From the NCBI RefSeq assembly GCF_025457605.1, contig NZ_JAMZFY010000001.1, forward strand, positions 1,116,001 through 1,180,000: a stretch of 64,000 nucleotides of DNA. The letters run 5' to 3'. Below, piece after piece: positions 52,919-60,820 of this stretch. Origin of the DNA: Haloarcula laminariae. GTDB taxonomy: Archaea; Halobacteriota; Halobacteria; Halobacteriales; Haloarculaceae. The translations under genes were made by a program, and so were the position numbers. The notes under the pieces are model-generated. The model saw nothing but the letters and a program-made list of their open reading frames with translations, did no database searches and was not told the origin of the DNA. Position 1 is the first letter of the stretch, and the number at the start of each line of letters is the position of its first letter.

Positions 52919-53693
52919 GCAACGCCCAGACGCCAGCAACCGACACTGACGCCGATCCACTGGTGGCGGCCTACCGCCATGACACACACACAAACTCTGC
53001 CTGCGCTCACACGCGGCGGCCCGCGAGGAGTTTGCGGGCGTCCCTGTCAACGAACAGGTGCCACTGGGTGCCGACCAGGACGCCGCATTGCTCAGTCGCC
53101 CCCGCGGCGAGCCCACCCAGACCGTCGAGAATCATCAGTCGCCGTACCGACTGTCGCTACTGACCGGCGAGGTGACAGTCCCGGCGGGCCAGACCGACGC
53201 CGACAGGACCGACGCCATCCGCGAACTCGTCCAAATTGACGACCCCGACGAGTTGCACCAGGCGTGGCTTGCAGCCGTGGTCCCCACCCAGTTCGCCGAA
53301 TCGATGTACTACCCCTACACATCGCTGAAGTACCACACCCTGCTGACGGCGACCCTGTACGCAACGTACAGCGAGGGCGCGGATTTTGGGGACCTGTTCC
53401 TCGTCGTCGAACCCGATGACGAGCTCGTCCCACAGCGGACCATCATCGACACCGACGCGGTCACACTCTCGCTGACGACCACGCCCGGCGACCGGCCGGC
53501 CGCGTGGCTGGGCCCGGCGCCGGCTCGCTCGTGGGCGGATGTCTGGCAGCGCCTGCCCGCCCATTTACTCCCGGACACCAGACGCGCTCGCATGCTGGAT
53601 GCCCAACTCCGGCGCATCCGCAGCTGGTCGACGGCCCTGCAGTATATCGAGGCGTTTCAGCAGTACGTCGGCGCGCTGGAGGGGAGCCGATGA
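52915..53693 (+). pseudogene. HRAMP conserved third gene, split by a frameshift at an (AC)5 tract
   Basis: The GTG at 52915 overlaps the Cas7-like stop and reads SNAQTPATDTDADPLVAAYRHD, then loses frame at the tract 52982-52991. The open frame resumes two bases offset with LCLRSHAAAREEFAGVPV and continues intact to TGA at 53691-53693 (about 259 residues if joined). One AC unit fewer would restore a single frame. The joined product has no recognised domain; it is helical, with PYTSLKYHTLLTATLYATY near residue 133, and holds the place of the uncharacterised conserved protein of HRAMP loci. It may be a phase-variable, recently broken or miscalled gene, so the pseudogene label is provisional. Confidence 0.75.
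52982..52991 (+). repeat. (AC)5 simple repeat at the frameshift
   Basis: Five AC units between CATG and AAACTC inside the third HRAMP gene. With four units the two halves of the gene are in one frame. Dinucleotide tracts slip during replication, so this is a possible on/off switch, though the tract is short. Confidence 0.7.
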
Positions 53694-53782
53694 GCACGCA
53701 TAATGTGGGGTGGGCGCCAGTGACAGCTACTCGCAGTGCAAGCCACCCACAACCCCAGAACCACATGGAGGCATGCCGATGA
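53690..53782 (+). CDS. 30-aa bridging ORF between HRAMP genes
   Basis: MSTHNVGWAPVTATRSASHP begins in an ATGA overlap with the upstream stop and ends at a TGA (53780-53782) that overlaps the next gene's ATG at 53779. Both junctions are 4-base overlaps, so ribosomes could be handed from the third gene to the Cas5-like gene through it. Protein function is doubtful; a coupling role is plausible. Confidence 0.4.
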   Translation: MSTHNVGWAPVTATRSASHPQPQNHMEACR

Positions 53783-54702
53783 CGCCCATCCAGGAAATCC
53801 TCTGGGAGGTCGAGTGGGCCTACGCGGGCAACCCCTACTACGTCCCGGGCCATGCCATCTACACGGCCCTGGCCCGCCGGCTGCCCGACGACGTAGCCCA
53901 AGACCTGTATGTCAGTCCTGGGCTCTTTGTCCCCGGGGAGTACGGCAGCTTTCCACCCACACACTCCCGGTCCGGTGGCGTCCCGTACCTGGGCACTGGC
54001 TTGCGAACAGTCGCGGCCTACGATGACCTGTTCCTCTTTCGGGACAGCAGCCAGCGTTGGCTTGCGACCACGCGGCCCCGGGATGCCCACAACACCCACA
54101 CTATCGATCAGTACGGTGACCGACTCAGCTACGCGGGGACGCGGGTCTTCGGCAAGCAGCCCGACAAACGCGCCTCGAAACGGACGATGTCGTGGTACAT
54201 CTACGCCTACTGTGACTTCGACGGCCAGGGCCAGCTCCCACTGGCGGAAGACATGCTGGATGGCCTCCAGTTGGGTGGCGGGCGCAACTACGGCTTTGGC
54301 GAGGTGACCTGTGTCGAGACCCGCACCGTAGATCTCGACGACCTCTCGTATGCACGTCTGGAAGCAGCTGAGTCGTATCAGGTGGAACTGCACACCCCCT
54401 ACGTCCTCGAGAGTGAGTATCCCGGCGCGCATGACAATCGCATCCCGTGGTGGTGGGGCGATACCGACCTCCGCGAACGCGAGGTGCTGTTGCACAAGGG
54501 CAGTGACACCTACCGGCTGCGGACGATCGACCACGGCCAGATTGTCGAATATACCGGCTCGGACCCGATCGGGACGGCCAAACGCGGCGTGCTCGGCGTC
54601 GGCACGCACAAGCAGTATGGCTTTGGCCAATTCAGGGTGCGCCCGGCCAGTGATGATCGGGTGCCAGAACGGCAGGCCGGACACACGGGAGGGTCGGCCT
54701 AA
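53779..54702 (+). CDS. Cas5-like RAMP protein (HRAMP system)
   Basis: 307-residue protein with two glycine-rich RAMP loops: LGGGRNYGFGEV (about residues 169-180) and, near the C-terminus, LGVGTHKQYGFGQFRV (about 272-287). These fit a two-domain RRM/RAMP fold as in Cas5 or Cas6, with a WEVEWAYAGNPYYVPGHAI N-terminus. In class 1 complexes, Cas5 caps the 5' handle of the guide RNA; a Cas6-type processing role is an alternative, as histidines are present near HAIYTALARR. The ATG at 53773, two codons upstream, is an equal alternative start. The stop overlaps the exonuclease ATG by one base (TAATG). Confidence 0.75.
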   Translation: MTPIQEILWEVEWAYAGNPYYVPGHAIYTALARRLPDDVAQDLYVSPGLFVPGEYGSFPPTHSRSGGVPYLGTGLRTVAAYDDLFLFRDSSQRWLATTRPRDAHNTHTIDQYGDRLSYAGTRVFGKQPDKRASKRTMSWYIYAYCDFDGQGQLPLAEDMLDGLQLGGGRNYGFGEVTCVETRTVDLDDLSYARLEAAESYQVELHTPYVLESEYPGAHDNRIPWWWGDTDLREREVLLHKGSDTYRLRTIDHGQIVEYTGSDPIGTAKRGVLGVGTHKQYGFGQFRVRPASDDRVPERQAGHTGGSA

Positions 54703-55385
54703 TGCCCGACCTCGAACTGGTGGCGTTCGATATCGAGACGACGGGCTTCGACGTGGAGGATGAGGTAACGGTCATCGGCCTCGAGTTCGACTTGGGCAGT
54801 CGGGTGGCCTACCAGACCGGTGGCCGGCCCGTCGAGGAGATTCAGGCGGAGATCCGGGAGAAGTGTGACCATCAGGTCACGGTTGAGGGCCACGACAACG
54901 AGGAAGTCATGTTGCGCGGGATGAGTGCGTACATCCGCCATCGACTCATGAAGGAGGACGTGTTGCTCGTCGCCTACAACGGCGAGACCTGGCAGGGCGG
55001 GTTCGACGTGCCCTTCCTGCGGACCAGGTTTGCGATTCACGATATCCCATGGCCGTTTATCGACATTCCGTATGCGGACCTGTTGCCGATCGTCAAGAAG
55101 CTGTTCAACACCACGAGCGGCGGTGAGTCGAACAACGACCTCCCAACCGCACACGAGCTGTTGTGTACGAACGTCGTTCAGGCGGCGCCGGCCGATCCCT
55201 TCGAGGATAGTAGTGAGGCGGTGACGGCCTTCGAAGAGGGCCGGTACGAAGAGTTGGTCCAGCACAATGTGGCTGACATCGTTCGGACGAGACAGTTGGG
55301 CCGGGTCGCACAGTGGTACTGTAGCAAGTCGGATTTCAGCCTGAAATCGATGACGCCGGTCGACGCAGTGGATTCGCGGGAGTAG
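54702..55385 (+). CDS. DEDD-type 3'-5' exonuclease of the HRAMP operon
   Basis: 227-residue RNase H-fold exonuclease. Exo I is AFDIETTGFD (residues 8-17) with the catalytic Asp and Glu. Exo II is in the YNGETWQGGFDVPFLRTRF segment (about 94-112) with an FD pair, and Exo III-type HNVADIVRTRQL (about 187-198) gives the last Asp. This pattern is like the YprB/PolB-type exonucleases. It follows the Cas5-like gene with a one-base overlap, so it is probably the nucleolytic arm of the complex, acting on DNA or RNA. The HRAMP literature predicts alternative nucleases in place of Cas3 or Cas10. Confidence 0.82.
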   Translation: MPDLELVAFDIETTGFDVEDEVTVIGLEFDLGSRVAYQTGGRPVEEIQAEIREKCDHQVTVEGHDNEEVMLRGMSAYIRHRLMKEDVLLVAYNGETWQGGFDVPFLRTRFAIHDIPWPFIDIPYADLLPIVKKLFNTTSGGESNNDLPTAHELLCTNVVQAAPADPFEDSSEAVTAFEEGRYEELVQHNVADIVRTRQLGRVAQWYCSKSDFSLKSMTPVDAVDSRE

Positions 55386-55567
55386 GCCGCGGCTCCTGGC
55401 CGGTTCGAATGCAGCTATTGAAGCGATATCCCAGACCGATACACTGCAATCAGGCGAGAGGCAGACAGACACCAGCAGCTACCTACACAAATGCAAACCA
55501 GAGCAACACAGCGACACGACGTACTGAGCGATCGATCAGCCACGGCACGAGGGGCGGTGACCGGGCG

Positions 55568-56530
55568 ATGAGTGACCACCCAGACCACGAGGCCGTCCCG
55601 CCAGCCAAACGCGAGAAAAGACTCAAGCGCGACAATCATCGGTGTCAGTACTGCAACGCCAAGGGGACCGCGATCGGTGGCTTCGCCACGTTGGAGATCC
55701 ACCACAAGACCCGCGAGCCCGAAGACATGGATGTCCATGACCTCGAGAATCTCCTCACTGCGTGTCGCTCATGCCACAGCTGGCACCACCTCCAGACGAC
55801 CGACGAGGAGGTGCCCGTCGACCTAAGTGAGGCCGATCTGAGTGAGCTTCTGCCCCACGACTTGGAGATCATCAAGGTGCTAGCTGAGATGGGGCCCGCC
55901 TCAACTGGCGAGATCGTCGAGGCGATCACGGCCGATATCTCCGTGATGGCTGTGCGTGAGCGACTGTACGTCCTGATGGGGCTCGACAATGTCGTCGAGG
56001 ACCGGGAGCAACAGCTCATTGACCAGGAGACCGACACCGGTCAGTGGGGCTTGCCAGACCAGATCGTTCACTCCGAGCGAGGTCGGATTCCTGAGGACAC
56101 ACAGACGTTGCTACAGCGGACTGAGGACGAACAGGTCCGCCAGGCACTGGCTCGGGGGTGTGATCGGGAGATGATTGCGGAGGTCTTCGGGATTGTCTCC
56201 CGGACGACGTGGCACAAGGAAAAGCGGGCGAATGCGTATGACTTCCCGCTGGAGGCGGTGAGTCGCGCCGGCGAGGCTGGAGACGAGGCTGGGAGTGGGT
56301 CGCCGCCGCCGCCGGCCGATGCGCCCCAAGAATCTGATCAGCAACAGTTGGAAACGGTAGCAGCGATGGATGATAGCGATCACGTAACCGATGCCACGTC
56401 ATCGACAACAGACGGTGGAACACCTGAGGCTACTGCCCCGTCCGGTGGCGAGACAGCGCCCGTTCAAGAGCAGCTCGTGACCGCAATCGAAGCGCTCCAA
56501 GCGGTCAAGGAATCGCTGGCGAGAGCCTAA
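55568..56530 (+). CDS. HNH endonuclease associated with the HRAMP operon
   Basis: 320-residue protein. The N-terminal HNH domain (residues 15-75) has the zinc pairs CQYCNAKG and CRSCH, with LEIHHKTREP as the catalytic histidines and LENLLTAC for the N position. A helical middle follows (possible winged helix SVMAVRERLYVLMGLDNV, about 120-137, and an HTH-like REMIAEVFGIVSRTTWHKE, about 197-215). The tail is low-complexity acidic, Ser/Thr/Pro-rich. The ATG at 55568 follows a 182-base gap from the exonuclease; the longer upstream reading lacks support. It is the second nuclease of the locus. A degraded copy of its tail lies at 58796-58957. Confidence 0.8.
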   Translation: MSDHPDHEAVPPAKREKRLKRDNHRCQYCNAKGTAIGGFATLEIHHKTREPEDMDVHDLENLLTACRSCHSWHHLQTTDEEVPVDLSEADLSELLPHDLEIIKVLAEMGPASTGEIVEAITADISVMAVRERLYVLMGLDNVVEDREQQLIDQETDTGQWGLPDQIVHSERGRIPEDTQTLLQRTEDEQVRQALARGCDREMIAEVFGIVSRTTWHKEKRANAYDFPLEAVSRAGEAGDEAGSGSPPPPADAPQESDQQQLETVAAMDDSDHVTDATSSTTDGGTPEATAPSGGETAPVQEQLVTAIEALQAVKESLARA

Positions 56531-57021
56531 TCAGGACGGCCTGGGGCTGCTCCTTCAGGCGTGACACTCCACTCTGGACTGACTAGCAGTGCATGTGGAG
56601 ATTTCACACACCACTGTTTCCGCTGAAATATCCAGTGACGGTGCGAGGGAGCCAGTATATGATTTCCAGTTGCAGTACTGGTGTCCAAACGGGGGCAAGG
56701 ATTGACCGACATATTGGGTCATAGCGCGGGTTGCAGACTCACGAATATTATTACAAGAACTGAAGTATTACTAAGATATGACTACGGCGTGTCCACGGGA
56801 GAAAAGGGACCAAGCACCTCATCAAACGCTTCCGAGACCACCCTGTCTGATGCGACCCTGACTGTTATTCTAGCCGAACTCTGACTGGAGAACTCGTAGT
56901 ACGAACTACTGTTCTTGATTGATACATACTGATTTAGATTGACACTTAATTTAGTCGTTGGACATCAAAAATCCATAGATTATAGTTATTAGCTATTCAC
57001 CCGATAGGCAAGGCCATAGAC
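56531..57021. other. 491-bp region with a repeat copy and no supported gene
   Basis: Contains the first copy of the 89-base repeat (56578-56666). A short open stretch (GTG at 56589 to TGA at 56703) reads HVEISHTTVSAEISSDGARE and shares its first part with the antitoxin-like ORF at 59022; it may be a real small gene or a remnant. The rest (56710-57021) is A/T-rich and probably holds the promoter of the exported protein gene. Confidence 0.45.
56578..56666 (+). repeat. 89-bp direct repeat, copy 1
   Basis: Matches 59005-59093 over 89 bases with about 13 differences, mostly clustered in one short segment (about 85 percent identity). It begins ACTGACTAGCAGT and ends GGCC/GCC-AGTATATG-TTTC. It follows the HNH stop codon by 47 bases, the same spacing as copy 2 after the HNH tail remnant. 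Confidence 0.85.
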
Positions 57022-58758
57022 ATGACAAATCAGGCTTATCTAAACCGTAGAACCGTTCTGAAACTCGCTAGTGGATCCGTTTTTGCAACCGCCGGGTTCG
57101 AACATACCGGAAGTGCAAGCGCCCAGACTGCTGCTTCAGTGACACTAAATGATCAGGAGTCAAGCGGTGACTCGATCGTCATCGAATCACTGCAGACTGA
57201 TACAGCCGCGCGGCTATATATCTCGCCGGTTGATGGCGACACCGATACTCGCCTGTATAAAGAGTTGGAGTTGGATGCGGGTGCATCGTTTACCGACCGA
57301 ACTATCGAACCAGACGTACCAATAGAGCAATCCGCAACCGTCTCTGCGGTAATACAAGCCGGCGAGAACTACGATGAGGTGGTTGCTGACGATACAGCGC
57401 TCATTGGAGTTGGGGAGAGTGGTGCAGCGGCACGTGCGAGCCAAGTCCGGGGTGGCGAATTAGAGATAGTGGACCCTGATCCTGACGCAGGCTTCCACCA
57501 TCCATACGCTCTGTACAGACCAGACACACAGCAGGACACCGCACGACCATTATTTGTCGAACCGCACAATAGCAGGCCGGCCGCATCTCCTGGGGAGCTC
57601 ACTGATCAACTCAGTCAAGAGGCTGAAGGGTCGTTACAGCCGGCAATAGAGCTGTCGCTGCCAGGGATCGTCGCGGGCTTCCCACGTACGCCCGACGACG
57701 GAGGCGACTACGTACAATCGCTGGCACTCGAGATGCTCGATACCGAGACGAAGCGTGAAGATATCGCTACTGATGCCTTCCCCGCGGACACGTTACACCG
57801 GGTTGATCGCCAACTCATGCGTATGGTTGAGGACGCAAAGGAGCGCCTCAGCGACGAATCATATGCTGTCACTGACGGAATCCATATGAACGGGTTCTCC
57901 GCATCGGGATCGTTCAGCTCCCGGTTTGCCTTCTTACACCCAAACCAGGTCCAATCGATATCGGTTGGCGGGGGCGGAGCCCGGCCGTTGCCGCTGAATT
58001 CGATGGATGGGACCACCCTCCCATATCCGCTTGGTACTGCAGACTACCAAGAGTGGACCGGCGGGTCGTTCGATCGTGACGCATGGACGGCGATCGACCA
58101 GTATATCCATGTCGGGCAGGAGGACCAGCCACTCCCCGAGACAGACCAGCGAAGCTACTATCCGATTTCACCACGCTATCAGGACCGTGCTGAAGAAATA
58201 TATGGGCAAAACCGGGTCACAGAACGGTTCCCAGTGACCCAGTCTAGGTATGAAGAGGCTGGGGCAAACGCGACGTTCAACATCTACCAAGGAGTTGGCC
58301 ATACCATTACGAGCGAGATCATCCGCGATATTACAGCGTTCCATCGACGAACATCAAACGCGCAGCACGCGTTGTTCGAAATGACGTTGCAGCGCTCTGC
58401 AGACCGGGCTACAGTTGGCAATCCGGTCACAGTTACCGTTGAAGTGCAAAATCGCGTCGCAACGACCGCAACGGTCACTCCGACCTTCGCCGTCGACGGA
58501 ACAGAAATGGATACAGCTGAGCGCGATATCGCCCCGAACGGCACAGCTGAACTCACATTCGATCATACCTTCGACGAACCGGGTTCGTACACGCTTAGCA
58601 TCAACGGTCGTACAGTCGGTGCTGGGCCAGTCACGGTAACTGAATCAACGCCCACTGAGAGGGCAACCAGCGAAAGCGGCCCTGGGTTCGGGGTTGGAAC
58701 AGCACTCGCTGGTATTGCTGGACTGAGTTATTCGCTCATAAACCAACGAGAGAACTGA
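57022..58758 (+). CDS. Tat-exported alpha/beta-hydrolase (esterase-like), membrane-anchored
   Basis: 578-residue exported protein. The N-terminus has a twin-arginine signal (NRRTVLKLASGSVFATAGF) with a likely cut after ASAQ near residue 35. A carboxylesterase or PHB-depolymerase-like domain follows: nucleophile elbow GFSASGSF (about residues 294-301), a possible acid in HVGQEDQPLP and the catalytic His in GVGHTITSE. A CARDB-like beta domain (VEVQNRVATTATVTPTF) comes next, then a C-terminal hydrophobic helix (FGVGTALAGIAGLSYSL) that may anchor it, as in haloarchaeal C-terminal sorting. It stands between two copies of a duplicated segment, so it may have moved in. Substrate is unknown. Confidence 0.8.
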   Translation: MTNQAYLNRRTVLKLASGSVFATAGFEHTGSASAQTAASVTLNDQESSGDSIVIESLQTDTAARLYISPVDGDTDTRLYKELELDAGASFTDRTIEPDVPIEQSATVSAVIQAGENYDEVVADDTALIGVGESGAAARASQVRGGELEIVDPDPDAGFHHPYALYRPDTQQDTARPLFVEPHNSRPAASPGELTDQLSQEAEGSLQPAIELSLPGIVAGFPRTPDDGGDYVQSLALEMLDTETKREDIATDAFPADTLHRVDRQLMRMVEDAKERLSDESYAVTDGIHMNGFSASGSFSSRFAFLHPNQVQSISVGGGGARPLPLNSMDGTTLPYPLGTADYQEWTGGSFDRDAWTAIDQYIHVGQEDQPLPETDQRSYYPISPRYQDRAEEIYGQNRVTERFPVTQSRYEEAGANATFNIYQGVGHTITSEIIRDITAFHRRTSNAQHALFEMTLQRSADRATVGNPVTVTVEVQNRVATTATVTPTFAVDGTEMDTAERDIAPNGTAELTFDHTFDEPGSYTLSINGRTVGAGPVTVTESTPTERATSESGPGFGVGTALAGIAGLSYSLINQREN

Positions 58759-58795
58759 GTTGACCACTGGGGTTTCGAGTTGACCTGCTGTCACC

Positions 58796-58957
58796 GACGA
58801 GGGAGCACTGGGCGCAGACGGTAGTCCCGAAACCGACCAGACGCAACTTGAGGACGTTGCTGCACCGCTCGGTGGCGACTCATCGGCTGTTCAGGCCGAA
58901 CTGATGACCACAATTGAGGCGCTGCAGGCGGCCAAGGAGCCACTGCCGACGACCTGA
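58796..58957 (+). pseudogene. truncated copy of the HNH protein tail
   Basis: Reads DEGALGADGSPETDQTQLED and then AELMTTIEALQAAKEPLP before TGA. This aligns with the end of the HNH protein at 55568-56530 (SDQQQLETVAAM and VTAIEALQAVKESLARA). Only the C-terminal tail survives; the HNH domain is gone. It is followed after 47 bases by the second copy of the 89-base repeat. Confidence 0.7.
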
Positions 58958-59004
58958 CTGGGACAGCCTGATGCCCTGTCAAGTGTGACCGTCTGCTCGC
59001 CTGT

Positions 59005-59093
59005 ACTGACTAGCAGTACATGTGGGGGTTTCACACACCACTGTTTCCGCTGAAAATCCACCTGACGGGACGAGGGGGCCAGTATATGGTTTC
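59005..59093 (+). repeat. 89-bp direct repeat, copy 2
   Basis: Second copy of the repeat at 56578-56666. It contains the 5' end of the antitoxin-like ORF at 59022. Both copies carry the internal block TTTCACACACCACTGTTTCC without change. Confidence 0.85.
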
Positions 59094-59312
59094 AAGCTCC
59101 ATATCTCGACGACAGGCCGAGTCCGGTTTGTCGAGAATGAGGACGGAGAGATTGTGATTCGGCCAGTCAAACGACCATCCCAGCTTCGAGGTACACTCAC
59201 ATCGTGGAGAGCGGTAGATGAAACATTGGCCACAGAACTCCTCCGTAAAGAGCGAACCCGAGACAAAGCCAAGACCGATGAGAAGCATGAGCCGTCAGAG
59301 CTGGATAAATGA
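59022..59312 (+). pseudogene. chimeric AbrB/VapB-type antitoxin remnant
   Basis: 96 codons from a GTG. The first about 27 residues (SHTTVSAENPPDGTRGPVYG) come from the duplicated repeat. From GRVRFVENEDGEIVIRPVKR onward it reads as the C-terminal half of an AbrB-type (SpoVT/VapB) antitoxin, ending RERTRDK-like then SELDK. The usual TIPKEIREALGI-type core strand is missing, so the DNA-binding swapped-hairpin domain is incomplete. No toxin gene follows. It looks like a recombination product; function is unlikely but not excluded. Confidence 0.6.
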
Positions 59313-59327
59313 CAGTTTTCTTCGACG

Positions 59328-60021
59328 GGTAGTGTTTAGTTTGGAGCATTGTGCCAGCGAGCGAAACTCCGGAACCACTTTTCAGCTGTACTCAGTTCGA
59401 CGTGGCTAAAACAGTTTGAAAACAAAAAGGTTCGTCGTTTTACTTCCCGAAAGACACATTCGATAGCAATCCGATTTCCGTGGCGTTCTGTCTGAGAGCG
59501 GAGCCCTGCTCGGTGCAGTGCAGCTTGGAGGTGTTTCGTGCCATCAACGAGAAAGACGGCGGTTTCGACATCGTGATTTTGCCGCAGTTCTTTGAGAAAA
59601 GTTCCGGTAAGAACAGTTGTAATGGTCGAAAATACCCGCAGATAGGGGAAATCGTTTGTCTGTAGATTCGCGACAGCGTACAGCCAGAACTGCTAGTCAT
59701 TGATTCGAATCACTGCTCCGTCAACCGCGACCTGATTCGGTGTTTTGTCACTGACTGGCTGTAAATCGGCCTTCTGTACCCAATCGTGGACGGCTTTTCG
59801 GGAGCGTTTGACACCCGACCTATCATAAATAGAGATAGTATTCAAAGATGATAGTCTAGCCATACACATCTGAATACCGAGCTTCATTGCTCGCTCGGGT
59901 GTCCGCTCACGGTCACAAAATCCAAATCAGTCTGTCACTCCTCCCGCTGAAGTGTGTTATTTCAGCCATTTATCGCAGAAGTTACATTTGTCTGTCCTTT
60001 CATCGATAACTAAACACTGCC
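59328..60021 (-). mobile_element. decayed IS6-family insertion sequence
   Basis: About 694 bases bounded by inverted repeats of 14 bases, GGTAGTGTTTAGTT (59328-59341) and AACTAAACACTGCC (60008-60021), with one mismatch between arms. The size and single transposase frame fit IS6-type elements of haloarchaea. No 8-base target duplication is visible. The transposase is broken, so the copy is inactive. Confidence 0.75.
59336..59969 (-). pseudogene. IS6-family transposase, broken
   Basis: The ATG at 59969 reads MAEITHFSGRSDRL, matching the IS6-type N-terminus. A one-base shift near 59925 moves it to the frame starting MKLGIQMCMARLSSLN. That frame has VHDWVQKADLQP and VAVDGAVIRIND, then an in-frame TAG at about 59697 where glutamine is expected. 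After it, the DDE domain continues as QFWLYAVANLQTNDFPYLRV, AVFLVDGTKHLQ (second Asp) and ERHGNRIAIECVFREVKRRT (Glu) to TAA at 59336. Confidence 0.82.
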
Positions 60022-60070
60022 GAGTCAAGATGACACATATCTTTATTCATTGGCCAATATTCCTTGGTAT

Positions 60071-60715
60071 ATGCAACACTGCTGCAAGGTCGGCCGGTTG
60101 ACGGCAACGTATGACCTCCAGCATGCCGCCCGAGACGGGGACGTAGACGGGTATCTACGGGCTCGCTGGCTGGGTCAGGATGAGTACACGGAGACTGGAC
60201 TCCGACCGCTCAAAGAGTGGTTCAACAAACAGCTGTTGAAGTCCGTCTACACCGACCATAACCGGAGTACACTGGCGACACGTGTTGATGCCGACTATGA
60301 AGCACTGTCAGGTGAGGAGCCGGATATTTCTCTTCTTGGTGAGCTTGAGGCCGACGGAATTGACGGTAACCAGCTCCGCTCTGACTTTCTCTCAACATCT
60401 ACGCTGTACCGACATCTTACAGATTGCCTCAGTGAAAGTAAGTCGAACAACGCTGCCGAAGGAGACTCAGACTGGGAGGCCGACAAGGTTGACTACGCAA
60501 AAGAGGTGGTCGAGCGAAGCGTTAGGGAAAGCCTCCAGTCACTAGAGAATAAATCGATGATACCTGAAGCGACACGGTCAACGATCAAAACGGAGGTCAT
60601 CCTTGGCTGTCCTGAGTGTGCAACGCAGGTACGCTTCGAGCGTGCTCTCGAACGGGGGTATATCTGCCAGGACCACATGGCATCCGAGATTACAGGACCA
60701 TCCGACGGGGGTTAG
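60071..60715 (+). CDS. rdfA: RdfA-like protein (rod-determining factor family)
   Basis: 214-residue protein. The N-terminus CCKVGRLTATYDL followed by LRARWLGQDEYTETGLRPLKEWFN matches the RdfA family, named from Haloferax volcanii, where it affects rod shape. The C-terminus has CPECATQVRFERALERGYICQDH, a zinc-ribbon-type C-x2-C...C-x2-H. The ATG at 60071 was taken because the family starts there. The next gene encodes an SMC-related protein, the usual partner in haloarchaea. This is one of possibly several paralogues, so a role in shape is inferred, not shown. Confidence 0.8.
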   Translation: MQHCCKVGRLTATYDLQHAARDGDVDGYLRARWLGQDEYTETGLRPLKEWFNKQLLKSVYTDHNRSTLATRVDADYEALSGEEPDISLLGELEADGIDGNQLRSDFLSTSTLYRHLTDCLSESKSNNAAEGDSDWEADKVDYAKEVVERSVRESLQSLENKSMIPEATRSTIKTEVILGCPECATQVRFERALERGYICQDHMASEITGPSDGG

Positions 60716-60820
60716 TGGCAGTTCGGCCCCGAAGTAATTACAGTAGGCCTCGAAGTCTGTTCTTTCAGGCCCCAATTTACGACAGTGGTTTCATAATCCT
60801 GCTGGACCTGTATATGAACA

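Noticed and set aside
53690-53772. Upstream start for the Cas5-like gene at the GTG at 53710
   Set aside because: The extension has no RAMP character and would skip the neat ATGA coupling at 53779.
51188-56530. CRISPR array near the Cas7/Cas5-like genes
   Set aside because: I looked for regularly spaced repeats of 25-37 bases, including the common haloarchaeal GTTTCAGACG type, and found none.
56578-59093. 89-bp repeat pair as origin-recognition boxes
   Set aside because: The reverse strand has a GGAAACAGTGG-like core that recalls haloarchaeal origin boxes, but there is no G-string, no inverted arrangement and no Cdc6 gene nearby. Duplication explains it better.
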